From Clostridia bacterium (GTDB taxonomy: Bacteria > Bacillota > Clostridia > Lachnospirales > Lachnospiraceae), in the NCBI GenBank assembly GCA_003249225.1, contig QKJQ01000022.1, positions 1 to 64,000 of the forward strand: DNA of 64,000 nt. The letters are read 5' to 3'. The position numbers and the translations under genes are program-made. The notes under the pieces are model-generated. The model saw only the letters and a list, made by a program, of their open reading frames with translations, did no database searches and was not told where the DNA came from. Each line of letters begins with the position of its first letter. Positions within the stretch are counted from its first letter, which is position 1. Below, piece after piece: positions 53,389-63,896 of the stretch.

Positions 53389-56031
53389 ATGTTAAAATTA
53401 ACAAATATCGTAAAGGAATATGCTTCCGGTGACAGTTTAGTAACCGCACTCAAGGGAATCGATATTGAATTTCGGGATAATGAATTCGTATCCATTCTTG
53501 GCCCATCCGGTTGTGGAAAAACTACAATGCTGAATATCATCGGTGGACTTGACCGCTATACGGATGGTGATCTGATGATCAACAACCGTTCTACAAAAGA
53601 ATACACGGATTCCGATTGGGATTCTTATCGAAATCATTCCATCGGATTTGTATTTCAAAATTATAATCTGATCCAGCATCAAACCGTTCTGTCCAATGTC
53701 GAACTGGCACTCACATTGTCCGGCGTATCAAAAGCGGAACGCCGTCAACGTGCCGTTGATGTATTGACGAAGGTTGGGCTTCAGGATCAGATTCATAAAA
53801 AGCCGAACCAGATGTCAGGCGGTCAGATGCAGCGTGTTGCAATCGCCAGAGCATTGATCAATAACCCAGATATCCTTCTTGCCGATGAACCGACCGGTGC
53901 TCTTGATTCAGTAACCAGTCTTCAGATCATGGGACTTCTGCAGGAAATCGCAAAAGACCGGCTTATCATTATGGTAACCCATAATCCTGAACTGGCTGAG
54001 CATTATTCAACCCGTATTGTACGTCTTCTTGACGGTAAAGTTGTTGATGACTCCAACCCATACCATACGGAGGTTACGACTGCAAAATCAATCGATAAAC
54101 ATCAAAAAAAGGCAGCACGAAAAGCAAAAAAAGCAGAAAAGCCCCAAAAAACTTCAATGTCATTATTTACAGCACTCTCTTTAAGTCTGAACAATCTTAT
54201 GACTAAGAAAGCAAGAACATTTCTGACTGCTTTTGCCGGAAGTATCGGTATCATTGGTATTGCTCTGATCCTTTCTCTGCAAAATGGTGTGGATGCTTAT
54301 ATATCAAGTGTGGAAGAAGACACCTTATCTTCCTACCCTATTCAGATTGAAGAACAATCTGTTGATCTCACCAGCATGATGTCTACTATGATGGAATCAC
54401 AAAGCAGCGAAATCACCCATTTGCTTGATAAAGTATATTCCAGCAATATAATGATGAACATGCTGGACAGTATGACATCAGAGATGCAGAGCAATGATCT
54501 GACTACTTTTAAGAACTTCCTTGACAGCGAAGCTTCTACTATTGATGAGTATTCAACTGCCATACAGTATGGTTATGATCTGGATCTGCAGGTCTATAAA
54601 TCAGATTCATCCAATGATGTAGTTCAAGTTAATCCAAGTGACCTTGTGGACACCATAACAACTGGCATGAACAGCGGTATGATGACTTCCGGTTTTGATG
54701 TCTGGAGAGAATTGATCAACAACCAGTCAACACTAGATTCTTCTTATGATGTAGTCGCCGGAAGATGGCCTGCTTCTTATGACGAGATTGTCCTTATTGT
54801 CGATGAGAACAATGAAATCAGTGATATGGCACTGTACTCTCTTGGTCTGAAGGATTCTTCCGAAATTACTGATGTCATGACAAAACTTGCCATGGGCGAA
54901 ACCGTATCCATTGATTCTGCGGATACCACCAGTTTCACTTATGATGAAATTCTTGGTCTGACTTTTAAACTGGTCATCAATTCTGATTATTATGAAAAAA
55001 CAGAAAGTGGATGGAAAGACAAACGTGATGACCTGATCGCAATGAAAACCTTGCTTGAAAATGCCGAAACCTTAAAAGTCGTTGGCATTATGAAACCATC
55101 TGCGGATTCACTCTCAAGTTCAGAAACCGGATCCATCGGCTATACCAGCGCGCTAACAACTTATGTCATTGATAAAATCAATCAGAGTGATATTGTAGCA
55201 TCTCAGCTGGCTTCCCCCGATACCGATGTATTCACCGGACTGCCTTTTGACTCCGCTGACGAAAGCGCATCTGCCACAACCGAGCCAGGAACCTTTGATA
55301 CTTCGAATTTAAGTGATGAAGAAAAAGCATATATTGCTTCTTTATCACAGGAAGAACTTGCAGCACTGATGGAGAGTTATGCTCAGTCACAGCCTACCAG
55401 TTCCGAATCTACCTACGAAGACAATCTTGCAACGCTTGGCTACAATGATCTTGATTCACCAAGCTCTATCAATATTTATCCTATAGATTTCGCTGCCAAA
55501 GAAACCATAACCGATCTGATTCAGACCTATAACAACGATCAGATTTCATCCGGAAATGAAGCTGGTACCATCAGCTACACAGATCTGGTAGGTCTCTTGA
55601 TGTCTTCTGTAACTACAATAATCAATGCCATCAGTTATATCTTGATAGCATTTGTTGCAATCTCCCTTGTTGTATCTTCCATAATGATCGGAATTATCAC
55701 CTACATCTCTGTTCTGGAACGTACAAAAGAAATCGGTATACTTCGAAGCATCGGTGCTTCCAAAAAGGATATATCCAGTGTATTTAATGCCGAGACGTTA
55801 ATCGTTGGATTGGTAGCCGGTGTCATTGGTATTGGACTCACGCTCCTTTTATCCATTCCAATCAACCTTATTATCAAAGCACTGACTGATATCAGCGGAT
55901 TGTCTGCACTTCCTGTTGTTGGCGCCTTCGTATTGATACTTCTCAGTACGGTACTGACACTCATTGCCGGTGTTATTCCATCCAGAATCGCAGCAAAGAA
56001 GGATCCGGTTGAAGCCTTGAGGTCAGAGTAA
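53389..56031 (+). CDS. MacB-type ABC transporter, ATPase fused to FtsX-like permease
   Basis: An 880-residue fusion. Residues 1-220 are the ATPase (GPSGCGKTT at 38-46, signature MSGGQMQRVAIARAL, Walker B LLADEPTGALD). A Lys/Ala-rich linker follows, then TM1 about 275-300, a long external domain about 305-735 (Ser/Asp/Thr-rich), and three C-terminal membrane helices in an FtsX domain (about 740-870). MacB-type machines work on envelope substrates such as peptides or lipids. Divergence from the two-component genes suggests a stress or peptide detoxification module. Confidence 0.9.
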   Translation: MLKLTNIVKEYASGDSLVTALKGIDIEFRDNEFVSILGPSGCGKTTMLNIIGGLDRYTDGDLMINNRSTKEYTDSDWDSYRNHSIGFVFQNYNLIQHQTVLSNVELALTLSGVSKAERRQRAVDVLTKVGLQDQIHKKPNQMSGGQMQRVAIARALINNPDILLADEPTGALDSVTSLQIMGLLQEIAKDRLIIMVTHNPELAEHYSTRIVRLLDGKVVDDSNPYHTEVTTAKSIDKHQKKAARKAKKAEKPQKTSMSLFTALSLSLNNLMTKKARTFLTAFAGSIGIIGIALILSLQNGVDAYISSVEEDTLSSYPIQIEEQSVDLTSMMSTMMESQSSEITHLLDKVYSSNIMMNMLDSMTSEMQSNDLTTFKNFLDSEASTIDEYSTAIQYGYDLDLQVYKSDSSNDVVQVNPSDLVDTITTGMNSGMMTSGFDVWRELINNQSTLDSSYDVVAGRWPASYDEIVLIVDENNEISDMALYSLGLKDSSEITDVMTKLAMGETVSIDSADTTSFTYDEILGLTFKLVINSDYYEKTESGWKDKRDDLIAMKTLLENAETLKVVGIMKPSADSLSSSETGSIGYTSALTTYVIDKINQSDIVASQLASPDTDVFTGLPFDSADESASATTEPGTFDTSNLSDEEKAYIASLSQEELAALMESYAQSQPTSSESTYEDNLATLGYNDLDSPSSINIYPIDFAAKETITDLIQTYNNDQISSGNEAGTISYTDLVGLLMSSVTTIINAISYILIAFVAISLVVSSIMIGIITYISVLERTKEIGILRSIGASKKDISSVFNAETLIVGLVAGVIGIGLTLLLSIPINLIIKALTDISGLSALPVVGAFVLILLSTVLTLIAGVIPSRIAAKKDPVEALRSE

Positions 56032-56065
56032 AAAAGCACACTTGAGGTATTGTGCAGAGATATAC

Positions 56066-56230
56066 GCAGCCTGTGATTATTTTCCACCAGGGACACGCTT
56101 TCGCTTTTAGGCTCGCTCGCAACGGCGCGTAAACGTACAGGAGACGATACATAGAACAGGTATCCTCTCCTGCGCGTTAAACGCCGGCGGCGCCCTGAAG
56201 TCCCTTTATGGAACAATAATCACAGGCTGC
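56066..56230. repeat. Large imperfect inverted repeat downstream of the ABC gene
   Basis: GCAGCCTGTGATTATT with TTCC...AGGGAC (56066-56094) is complementary to GTCCC...GGAA plus AATAATCACAGGCTGC (56200-56230). About 105 bp between the arms contain further GC-rich palindromic pieces (for example AACGGCGCG, GCGCGTTAAACGCC). The structure resembles a MITE or a large terminator; it does not encode a protein. Confidence 0.6.
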
Positions 56231-56502
56231 TTACTTTTTCACAATAATGAAGTGCCACGGCGGAAAAGCATATTATACTCCTTGCTGTTCCAGCTTTGGT
56301 GATGTACTGAGGCAACTCATTGAATACAACAATAATCATAGCTGCTTACTTTTTCACAATAATGAAGTGCCACGGCGGAAAAGCATACTATAATCCTTGC
56401 TGTTCCAGCTTTGGTGATGTACTGAGGCAACTCATTGAATACAACAATAATCACAGCTGCTTACTTTTTACACAATAATGAAGTGCCACGGCGGAAAAGC
56501 AT
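56214..56502. repeat. Tandem repeat, 115-116-bp unit, 2.5 copies
   Basis: Units start with CAATAATCA(C/T)AG at 56214, 56330 and 56445; the third stops at GCGGAAAAGCAT (about 56502). The copies differ at only a few positions. The first copy shares its start with the right arm of the inverted repeat at 56200-56230, so the two structures are related. No frame runs through. Confidence 0.85.
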
Positions 56503-56511
56503 GAATAAAAT

Positions 56512-56586
56512 AAAAAGGCAGTTCCATCAACCATGACTTTGGGCGTTACTACCCGAAACCACGTACCGATGACACTGCTTTTTTTA
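56512..56586 (-). terminator. Terminator of pepT
   Basis: AAAGCAGT and ACTGCCTTTTT close a long hairpin (minus strand) with inner GTCATC/GATGG pairing, about 25 bases beyond the pepT stop. Confidence 0.65.
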
Positions 56587-56609
56587 TTAATTGATTTTTA
56601 TATCTGCTA

Positions 56610-57848
56610 TCACTCCATCTTCAGGCTGATATCATAGTTACATGCCAGATCAACCAGCATTGTTACGATTCGCTCCATTGACTGGATGGAAATGTATTCA
56701 TACTTTCCGTGGAAGTTCGCTCCGCCTGTGCAAAGATTCGGACTGGGAAGTCCCATGTAGGATAATCTTGCTCCGTCCGTGCCGCCTCGTATCGGAATAA
56801 TCTTTGGAACAATGTCATTACGCTCCATTGCTGCTTTTGCATTAGCGATAAGATGTGGGTGCGGTGCTACTTTTTCAGCCATATTGTAATAACTGTCGGT
56901 GATCTCTGCCTGACAGGTGCCATGTCCATACTTTTCATTTAGAAAAGCAACGGCAGTTTCGACAAAGGCTTTCTTTGCTTCCAGCTTTTTCAGATCATGA
57001 TCCCGTATTATATAATGAAGAACTGCCTGTTCCACGCCGCCTTCCATTCTGCACAGATGGTAAAATCCTTCGTATTTTTCAGTATATGCCGGATCCTCTG
57101 CTACCGGCAGCAATCCCTGGAATTCCATACCGATCAGCAAAGCATTTTTCATCTTATTTTTTGCTGTTCCCGGATGAACACTAACTCCATTGATGATCAG
57201 TTTTGCTGAAGCAGCATTGAAGTTCTCATATTCAATCTCTCCAAGTTCTCCACCATCAACAGTATAGGCAAATTCAGCGCCAAACCCTTCCACGTCAAAG
57301 AAATCAACACCCCTTCCAACCTCTTCATCCGGTGTAAATCCAATATGAATATCCCCATGTTTTAACTCTGGATGTGATAGCAGATACTCAGCCATTGACA
57401 TGATCTCTGCCACACCAGCCTTGTCATCTGCTCCAAGGAGCGTCAGACCGTCTGTCACGATCAGATCATTACCGATATATTGCATAAGTTCCGGAAATTC
57501 TCTAGGTGTTAAGGAAATTCTGTATTTTTTATTTAATACAATGTCTGTACCATCGTAGTTTTGAACGATTCTAGGATTTACACCTTCCCCGGTTACAGCG
57601 CTCGATGTGTCCATGTGTGCAATAAAACCTAGGGCAGGAACTGCCTTTTCTGTATTGCCGGGTATTGTTCCATAGACATAACAATGTTCGCCAGAGCGTA
57701 CATTGCTGATACCAATCTCTTTCATCTCATCCATCAGAATATTCGCCAGATTCCATTGCGAAGCCGTGCTGGGCACTTCCTGCTTTTCTTCCGCCGATTC
57801 TGTATTAACTTTAACATATTGAAGAAATCTCTCCGCAACTGTTCTCAT
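56610..57848 (-). CDS. pepT: Peptidase T (tripeptide aminopeptidase)
   Basis: A 412-residue zinc M20B peptidase. Metal and active-site motifs are [37 protein letters not shown] and [17 protein letters not shown] followed by [12 protein letters not shown]. It releases N-terminal residues from tripeptides in the cytoplasm. The ATG at 57848 lies after AGAGGTGG and starts [14 protein letters not shown], the usual N-terminus. Four tandem leader repeats precede it. Confidence 0.94.
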   Translation of the reverse strand: MRTVAERFLQYVKVNTESAEEKQEVPSTASQWNLANILMDEMKEIGISNVRSGEHCYVYGTIPGNTEKAVPALGFIAHMDTSSAVTGEGVNPRIVQNYDGTDIVLNKKYRISLTPREFPELMQYIGNDLIVTDGLTLLGADDKAGVAEIMSMAEYLLSHPELKHGDIHIGFTPDEEVGRGVDFFDVEGFGAEFAYTVDGGELGEIEYENFNAASAKLIINGVSVHPGTAKNKMKNALLIGMEFQGLLPVAEDPAYTEKYEGFYHLCRMEGGVEQAVLHYIIRDHDLKKLEAKKAFVETAVAFLNEKYGHGTCQAEITDSYYNMAEKVAPHPHLIANAKAAMERNDIVPKIIPIRGGTDGARLSYMGLPSPNLCTGGANFHGKYEYISIQSMERIVTMLVDLACNYDISLKME

Positions 57849-58140
57849 ATCCACCTCTTTCTTGTGCAAGCTTTCTGCACATAATAAAAATTTGCCTTCT
57901 AATTTTTACTGGCTGAAATGCTCTTTTTCAGCTTACCCTCTTTCCTGTGCATGGTTTCTGCACATAATAAAAATTTGCCTTCTAATTTTTACTGGCTGAA
58001 ATGCTCTTTTTCAGCTTACCCTCTTTCTTGCGCATGGTTTCTGCACATAATAAAAATTTGCCTTCTAATTTTTACTGGCTGAAATGCTCTTTTTCAGCTT
58101 ACCCTCTTTCTATGCATGATTTTTGCACATAATAAAAATT
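57849..58140 (-). repeat. H1-H2-H3 leader repeat array (83-bp period) upstream of pepT
   Basis: Four H1 copies (57863-57881, 57946-57964, 58029-58047, 58111-58129) with 83, 83 and 82-bp spacing. Each unit on the minus strand is H1 (TGTGCAGAAACCATGCACA), AGGAAAGAGGG, H2 (GCTGAAA/TTTCAGC), H3 (AAAAATT/AATTTTT). Stem sequences differ from those at maf and cimA while pairing is kept. The mini-frame MCRNHAQERG ends at a TAA in the middle copies. Confidence 0.85.
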
Positions 58141-58261
58141 TTCCTTCTAATTTTTTTATTTTCTGTCTGCTATCATTATATCAAACATGTCTCATACTGT
58201 CAGTCCGTTTTTCTGAATTGGTTAAATTTTGTGAACAAAATCATAAAATCTTCAATTTATC

Positions 58262-58290
58262 TTGACAAAGCTTTTTTAGCATGATATAGT
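58262..58290 (+). promoter_or_regulatory. Sigma-A promoter of the ilv operon
   Basis: TTGACA (58262-58267), 17 bases, TATAGT (58285-58290), about 60 bases before the leader peptide. Confidence 0.85.
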
Positions 58291-58352
58291 TTTGCCATAC
58301 TAAAATCACTGGAATCATTTTTCCTAGTTTTTTTCATTGGAGTGTAACTATC

Positions 58353-58481
58353 ATGATGAACTTGTTTTCAAACGCAATCGTCATTAGCATTATTATTAGC
58401 ATTATTAGCATTTACCTACTAGTCGTGGTAAATCAGATAATGCCATTTGGTGTGCGCATAAAAACAGGTAAACATAGATGA
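58353..58481 (+). CDS. ilv leader peptide (attenuator)
   Basis: A 42-residue frame, with GGAG ten bases before the ATG at 58353 (a second ATG follows at once). Residues 9-26 read IVISIIISIISIYLLVVV: eight Ile, four Val and two Leu in 18 residues. A terminator hairpin and the ilvBNCD genes follow. This is the layout of ribosome-mediated attenuation: stalling at Ile/Val/Leu codons would block the terminator. No T-box sequence is seen. The peptide is too short to be found by usual gene callers. Confidence 0.85.
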   Translation: MMNLFSNAIVISIIISIISIYLLVVVNQIMPFGVRIKTGKHR

Positions 58482-58531
58482 TACTCATACATGGCGAGTA
58501 CGAAAGCCATAGAATAGCATGAAGTAATCAG

Positions 58532-58568
58532 ACCCTGTTGTGTGTAAACACCACAGGGTTAATTTTTT
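58532..58568 (+). terminator. ilv attenuator terminator
   Basis: ACCCTGTTGTGTG pairs with CACCACAGGGT (one mismatch), then AATTTTTT. Upstream, AACAGG (58463-58468) can pair with CCTGTT in the 5' arm and could act as antiterminator; ATGGC/GCCAT and TACTC/GAGTA offer alternative stems. Confidence 0.82.
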
Positions 58569-58666
58569 GCAATCTGCTTTCACACTTCAACTTTAAAGCA
58601 CACTACTAAGGTAAAGCAAAAAAAAGACTAAAAATCATTCCATATGTAAAAAGAAAGGAGTATACT

Positions 58667-60334
58667 ATGAATGGAGCTGAAATAATCGTTAATACACTGA
58701 TCGAACAGGGTGTTGATTGCGTCTTTGGATATCCCGGAGGATATGTTATAAAGATTTATGACGAACTTTACAAGGCTTCTCCAAAGATCAAGCATTATTT
58801 ATCCTGTCATGAACAGGGCGCCACTCATGCTGCAGACGGATATGCCAGAGCTACAGGCAAAACCGGTGTTGTTATTGCAACTTCCGGACCGGGTGCTACC
58901 AATCTTGTTACAGGAATCGCAACAGCGTATCTTGATTCCACACCACTTGTGGCAATTACAGGAAATGTTGCTATCCCTCAGATTGGACGAGATAGTTTTC
59001 AGGAGGTTGATATCTTCGGCGTCACAATGCCAATAACGAAGCATAACTTCCTCGTCAAAGATATCTCTAAACTGGCTGATACTCTGCGAACTGCTTTCCA
59101 GATCGCAAATGAGGGAAGACCAGGTCCTGTCCTGATCGATATTCCAAAAGACATTCAGACAATGGAATATGATTTTGAAGAAAAAGCAAAATACACAACA
59201 GACCGAAACACAGAAGTATCGGATACTGCAATTGCAAATGCAGCAGAAATCATTAAACATGCCAAAAAACCTTTCCTTTATATCGGAGGTGGCGTCGTTG
59301 CTTCGGATGCAGGAAAAGAGATCATGGAGTTTGCAGAAATGATCGATGCACCGATTGGTTCGACAATGATGGGCTTAACATCTGTACCAAACACACTTCC
59401 GCATTTTCTTGGTATGACCGGTATGCATGGAAGATTTGCAGCAACTAAAATGATGTATGCTGCCGATGTGATCGTTGCCATTGGTGTTCGTTTTTCGGAT
59501 CGCGCCACCGGCAACATTGAAGCTTATACACGCGGCAGGAAAATCATACACATCGATATCGATCCGGCGGAAGTCGGAAAGAACATTCAGGCTTATGCTT
59601 CTTTGATCGGTGATGTAAAGAGCGTCATGAAAAAGCTGATTGCTGTAACAGCAAAACAGTCTCGCCCTGAATGGGTAAAAGAAGTTGCTGATATCAAAGC
59701 ATCAAAACACAACAATATCAAAATGTCAGACGCACGTCTGAATCCTCAATATATAATTGAAGAAGTTAACCGTCAGGTAGCCGATGATACATTGATCGTA
59801 ACCGATGTTGGTCAGCACCAGATGTGGGCTTCTCAGTATTATAATTTCTCAAAACCACGTACATTCCTAACCTCCGGCGGTCTTGGAACCATGGGCTTTG
59901 GTATGGGTGCTTCCATCGGTGGCTGCATCGGTGCAGACAGACGGCGCACTGTATTATTTACCGGAGACGGCAGCTTTCATATGAACTTTAACGAAATGGC
60001 AACGGCTGTATCCAATGAACTTCCGATTATCGTTGTCGTGTTCAATAACAATGTACTTGGTATGGTACGCCAGTGGCAGACCTTATTCTATGAAAAAAGA
60101 TATTCCAATACAACACTCAATCGAAAAACCAACTTTGTAGATCTCGCAAAAGCATTAGGAGCCGAAGGATTCCGTGCAAACAGCTGCGAAGAATTTAAAG
60201 AAGTATTTGAAAAAGCTCTCGCTCTTTCAACTCCTGTTATCATTGATGCAGCTATCTACAATGACGAAACTGTACTTCCGATGATTGCACCTGGCGGTAC
60301 TGTAGAAGACATCATCATCAGAGGGGAGGACTAA
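58667..60334 (+). CDS. ilvB: Acetolactate synthase large subunit
   Basis: A 555-residue thiamine-diphosphate enzyme making acetolactate and acetohydroxybutyrate, first step of Val/Leu/Ile synthesis. N-terminal VDCVFGYPGGYVIKIYD and SCHEQGATHAADGYARATGK (the catalytic Glu), the GPGATNLVTGIATAYLDSTP segment, and the TPP motif GDGSFHMNFNEMATAVSNEL with VVFNNN are all present. Slightly shorter than typical. AAAGGAG precedes the ATG. First structural gene of ilvBNCD behind the attenuator. Confidence 0.96.
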   Translation: MNGAEIIVNTLIEQGVDCVFGYPGGYVIKIYDELYKASPKIKHYLSCHEQGATHAADGYARATGKTGVVIATSGPGATNLVTGIATAYLDSTPLVAITGNVAIPQIGRDSFQEVDIFGVTMPITKHNFLVKDISKLADTLRTAFQIANEGRPGPVLIDIPKDIQTMEYDFEEKAKYTTDRNTEVSDTAIANAAEIIKHAKKPFLYIGGGVVASDAGKEIMEFAEMIDAPIGSTMMGLTSVPNTLPHFLGMTGMHGRFAATKMMYAADVIVAIGVRFSDRATGNIEAYTRGRKIIHIDIDPAEVGKNIQAYASLIGDVKSVMKKLIAVTAKQSRPEWVKEVADIKASKHNNIKMSDARLNPQYIIEEVNRQVADDTLIVTDVGQHQMWASQYYNFSKPRTFLTSGGLGTMGFGMGASIGGCIGADRRRTVLFTGDGSFHMNFNEMATAVSNELPIIVVVFNNNVLGMVRQWQTLFYEKRYSNTTLNRKTNFVDLAKALGAEGFRANSCEEFKEVFEKALALSTPVIIDAAIYNDETVLPMIAPGGTVEDIIIRGED

Positions 60335-60336
60335 TC

Positions 60337-60846
60337 ATGAATCAGGATACCTTTGTAATATCTGCCATCGTTAGTAACGAAGCAGGAACTCTGACCAGAG
60401 TTTCCGGACTTTTTTCAAGACGCGGATTCAACATCAGCAGCCTCTCCGTCGGAGAGACAGAAGATCCACATATATCAAGGATCACACTCACCTCCTCCGG
60501 CGATGCCAATATGAGAGAACAGATCATAAAACAGTTAAATAAACTGCATGATGTTAAAGTAGTAGAACTTATGGACACCTCAAAAACCGTTTTGCGTGAG
60601 CTTCTCCTGGTAAAAGTACAGGCAGATGCAAAAAGACGCAGCGAGATATACGAAGCTGCTTCTGTATTCCGCGCAAAGGTAGTCGATCTTTCTCCGTCCT
60701 CACTCACCATTGAGATTACCGGAGAATCATCAAAATTAGATGCTTTTATTGAATATATACACCCATTCGGAATCACAGAGCTGAGCCGTACAGGTTTAAC
60801 AGCAATGGGCCGCGGAGATTATATATTAAAAAATCAAACTATTTAG
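60337..60846 (+). CDS. ilvN: Acetolactate synthase small subunit
   Basis: A 169-residue regulatory subunit: N-terminal ACT domain (ISAIVSNEAGTLTRVSGLFS, RRGFNISSLSVGETED) and C-terminal ALS_ss_C (LLVKVQADAKRRSEIYEAAS, IEITGESSKLDAFIEYIHPF). It activates IlvB and gives valine feedback inhibition. It starts two bases after the ilvB stop, so translation is coupled. Confidence 0.95.
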   Translation: MNQDTFVISAIVSNEAGTLTRVSGLFSRRGFNISSLSVGETEDPHISRITLTSSGDANMREQIIKQLNKLHDVKVVELMDTSKTVLRELLLVKVQADAKRRSEIYEAASVFRAKVVDLSPSSLTIEITGESSKLDAFIEYIHPFGITELSRTGLTAMGRGDYILKNQTI

Positions 60847-60856
60847 GAGGAAATGA

Positions 60857-61852
<996 letters not shown>

Positions 61853-61886
61853 TCCGGATTCAAACATATTGAAGGAGGGTTTCAAA

Positions 61887-63554
61887 GTGAATTCTGATAA
61901 AATTAAAAAGGGAGTGGAGCATGCACCGCATCGCTCTCTCCTGAAAGCCTGTGGTCTGACAGACAGTCAGATTAAAAAACCACTTATCGGTATCGTCAAT
62001 TCCTTTACCGAAGTTGTTCCGGGACATACACATCTTCCTCAGATTTCCCGTGCCGCGAAAGACGGCGTACTTGCAGCCGGCGGAACTCCCTTAGAGTTCA
62101 ACACAATCGCCGTATGCGATGGTATTGCCATGGGACACGACGGAATGCATTACTCTTTATGCACACGCGAACTGATCGCTGACAGCATTGAATGTATGGT
62201 AAAAGCACATTGCTTTGATGGCCTTGTATTCATTCCGAACTGCGATAAGATCGTTCCCGGAATGTTGTTAGCCGCTGTACGTCTTAACCTTCCATCCGTC
62301 TTTGTTTCCGGTGGTGCTATGCTTTCCCTTACCAATGCTGTTGGAACTCCAATGGATCTGAATACGGTATTTGAAGCCATCGGTTCTGTAAAGAACGGTA
62401 CCATGACCGAGGAAGAATTAAGTGAAATCGAATGTGATGCCTGCCCAAGCTGTGGTTCCTGTTCCGGTATGTTTACCGCCAACTCCATGAACTGTATCTG
62501 TGAAGCATTAGGTATTGCACTTCCCGGCAATGGAACCATTCCAGCCGTTTATTCTGACCGAATTCGCCTTGCCAAGACCGCCGGTGAAAAAGTCATGGAG
62601 ATGTATGAAAAGAACATCTGTGCAAGAGACATTATCACAGCAAAATCCATTGAAAATGCATTTTCTATGGAGATGGCACTTGGATGTTCCACCAATACAG
62701 TGCTTCACCTTGCAGCTGTAATGCATGAAGCCGGTGTTAAATTTGATCTTCACACCGTAAATAAGATCTGCAAACGTGTTCCAAACCTTTGTAAACTTGC
62801 TCCGGCAGGTCAGTATCATATTCAGGATCTTCACCAGGCCGGTGGAATTCAGGCGGTTATGGCAGAATTAACAAAGAAGAATCTGATTGATACCTCACTC
62901 CCTACCGTCAATGGATGCACGGTTGGTGAAAACCTGAAAAAAGCAGCCGTTACAAATTATAATGTTATCCACCCGATCGATCGTCCTTACTCTGAAACAG
63001 GCGGTGTAGCTGTACTCTTCGGTAATATCGCAGAAAGCGGAGCCGTTGTCAAAAAAAGTGCTGTAGCAGATTCCATGCGAAAATTCACCGGAACCGCTAA
63101 GGTATTTGACAGCGAAGAGGAATCCGTAGCTGCCATATATGCAGGTAAGATACAAAAAGGAAATGTTGTTGTTATCCGCTACGAAGGACCATCCGGCGGA
63201 CCTGGCATGAGAGAAATGCTCTCCCCTACTTCTGCTTTAATGGGCATGGGACTTGATACCGGTGTTGCACTGATTACGGACGGAAGATTTTCCGGCGCAA
63301 CCAGGGGTGCTGCGATCGGACATGTTTCACCGGAAGCTGCACGCGGCGGATTGATTGCTTACATTAAAGACGGTGACCAGATTTCTATAGACATTCACAA
63401 ACGAACCATTCAACTAGACGTATCGGATGAAGAGATTGCAAAGCGTAAAAAGACCATGAAATTGAAAGCTCCGAAAAAATTGACAGGTTACCTGAAACGC
63501 TATGCTAAAATGGTTTCTTCTGCAGATCAGGGTGCCGTTTTCGATTTTGATTAA
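61887..63554 (+). CDS. ilvD: Dihydroxy-acid dehydratase
   Basis: A 555-residue Fe-S dehydratase: [56 protein letters not shown] (cluster cysteines), [20 protein letters not shown] and [11 protein letters not shown]. It makes 2-ketoisovalerate and 2-keto-3-methylvalerate. The frame opens with an ATG at 61869, but the GTG at 61887 has GGAGGG at good spacing and begins [20 protein letters not shown], the canonical N-terminus. Fourth gene of the operon. Confidence 0.95.
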   Translation: MNSDKIKKGVEHAPHRSLLKACGLTDSQIKKPLIGIVNSFTEVVPGHTHLPQISRAAKDGVLAAGGTPLEFNTIAVCDGIAMGHDGMHYSLCTRELIADSIECMVKAHCFDGLVFIPNCDKIVPGMLLAAVRLNLPSVFVSGGAMLSLTNAVGTPMDLNTVFEAIGSVKNGTMTEEELSEIECDACPSCGSCSGMFTANSMNCICEALGIALPGNGTIPAVYSDRIRLAKTAGEKVMEMYEKNICARDIITAKSIENAFSMEMALGCSTNTVLHLAAVMHEAGVKFDLHTVNKICKRVPNLCKLAPAGQYHIQDLHQAGGIQAVMAELTKKNLIDTSLPTVNGCTVGENLKKAAVTNYNVIHPIDRPYSETGGVAVLFGNIAESGAVVKKSAVADSMRKFTGTAKVFDSEEESVAAIYAGKIQKGNVVVIRYEGPSGGPGMREMLSPTSALMGMGLDTGVALITDGRFSGATRGAAIGHVSPEAARGGLIAYIKDGDQISIDIHKRTIQLDVSDEEIAKRKKTMKLKAPKKLTGYLKRYAKMVSSADQGAVFDFD

Positions 63555-63713
63555 TCCTGAACTACGTACATTCATCTTTCGTTCCACAAAATAAAAGTTA
63601 AGCTATTCCAAACACACGCTGTTAATGCAGAAACCTGCCCTTTGCAGTGACTGCAGACAGCGTGGTGTATATGGGTTACCCAAAAATACTGGTTTTACCA
63701 AAAATGCAGGCCC

Positions 63714-63896
63714 AAACTTGATATTATGTTCAAACTTGATATTATGTTCAAACTTGATATTATGCGCAGAGTTCACGCGCAGAAATGTGAGAATATGTCG
63801 AAGTATTCACTTCGACAGGCAAGTTTGTTCCTCACGGCCTCCGCTCGTTCAAACTTGATATTATGCGCAGAGTTCACGCGCAGAAATGGAGAAAGC
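63714..63896 (+). repeat. H1-H2-H3 leader repeat array (101-bp period) upstream of cimA
   Basis: Three copies of an 18-bp repeat (TTCAAACTTGATATTATG, from about 63714) run into H1 (63763-63781), H2 (GTCGAAG/CTTCGAC, 63797-63816), H3 (CAAGTTTG/CAAACTTG, 63820-63857), H1 again (63864-63882), then AATGGAG and the cimA ATG. H1 copies are 101 bp apart. H3 here is clearly related in sequence to H3 at maf; H2 differs. Confidence 0.8.

Noticed and set aside
56032..56216. Minus-strand protein-coding gene overlapping the end of the ABC gene
   Set aside because: Arg-rich low-complexity translation from an inverted repeat and antisense to the FtsX domain; no family resemblance.
57849..58140. CRISPR array
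   Set aside because: Units are 83 bp and identical throughout with no unique spacers; no cas genes nearby.
58482..58666. T-box leader for the ilv operon
   Set aside because: No T-box sequence (AGGGTGGNACCGCG type) or specifier loop was found; the leader peptide with terminator explains the region better.
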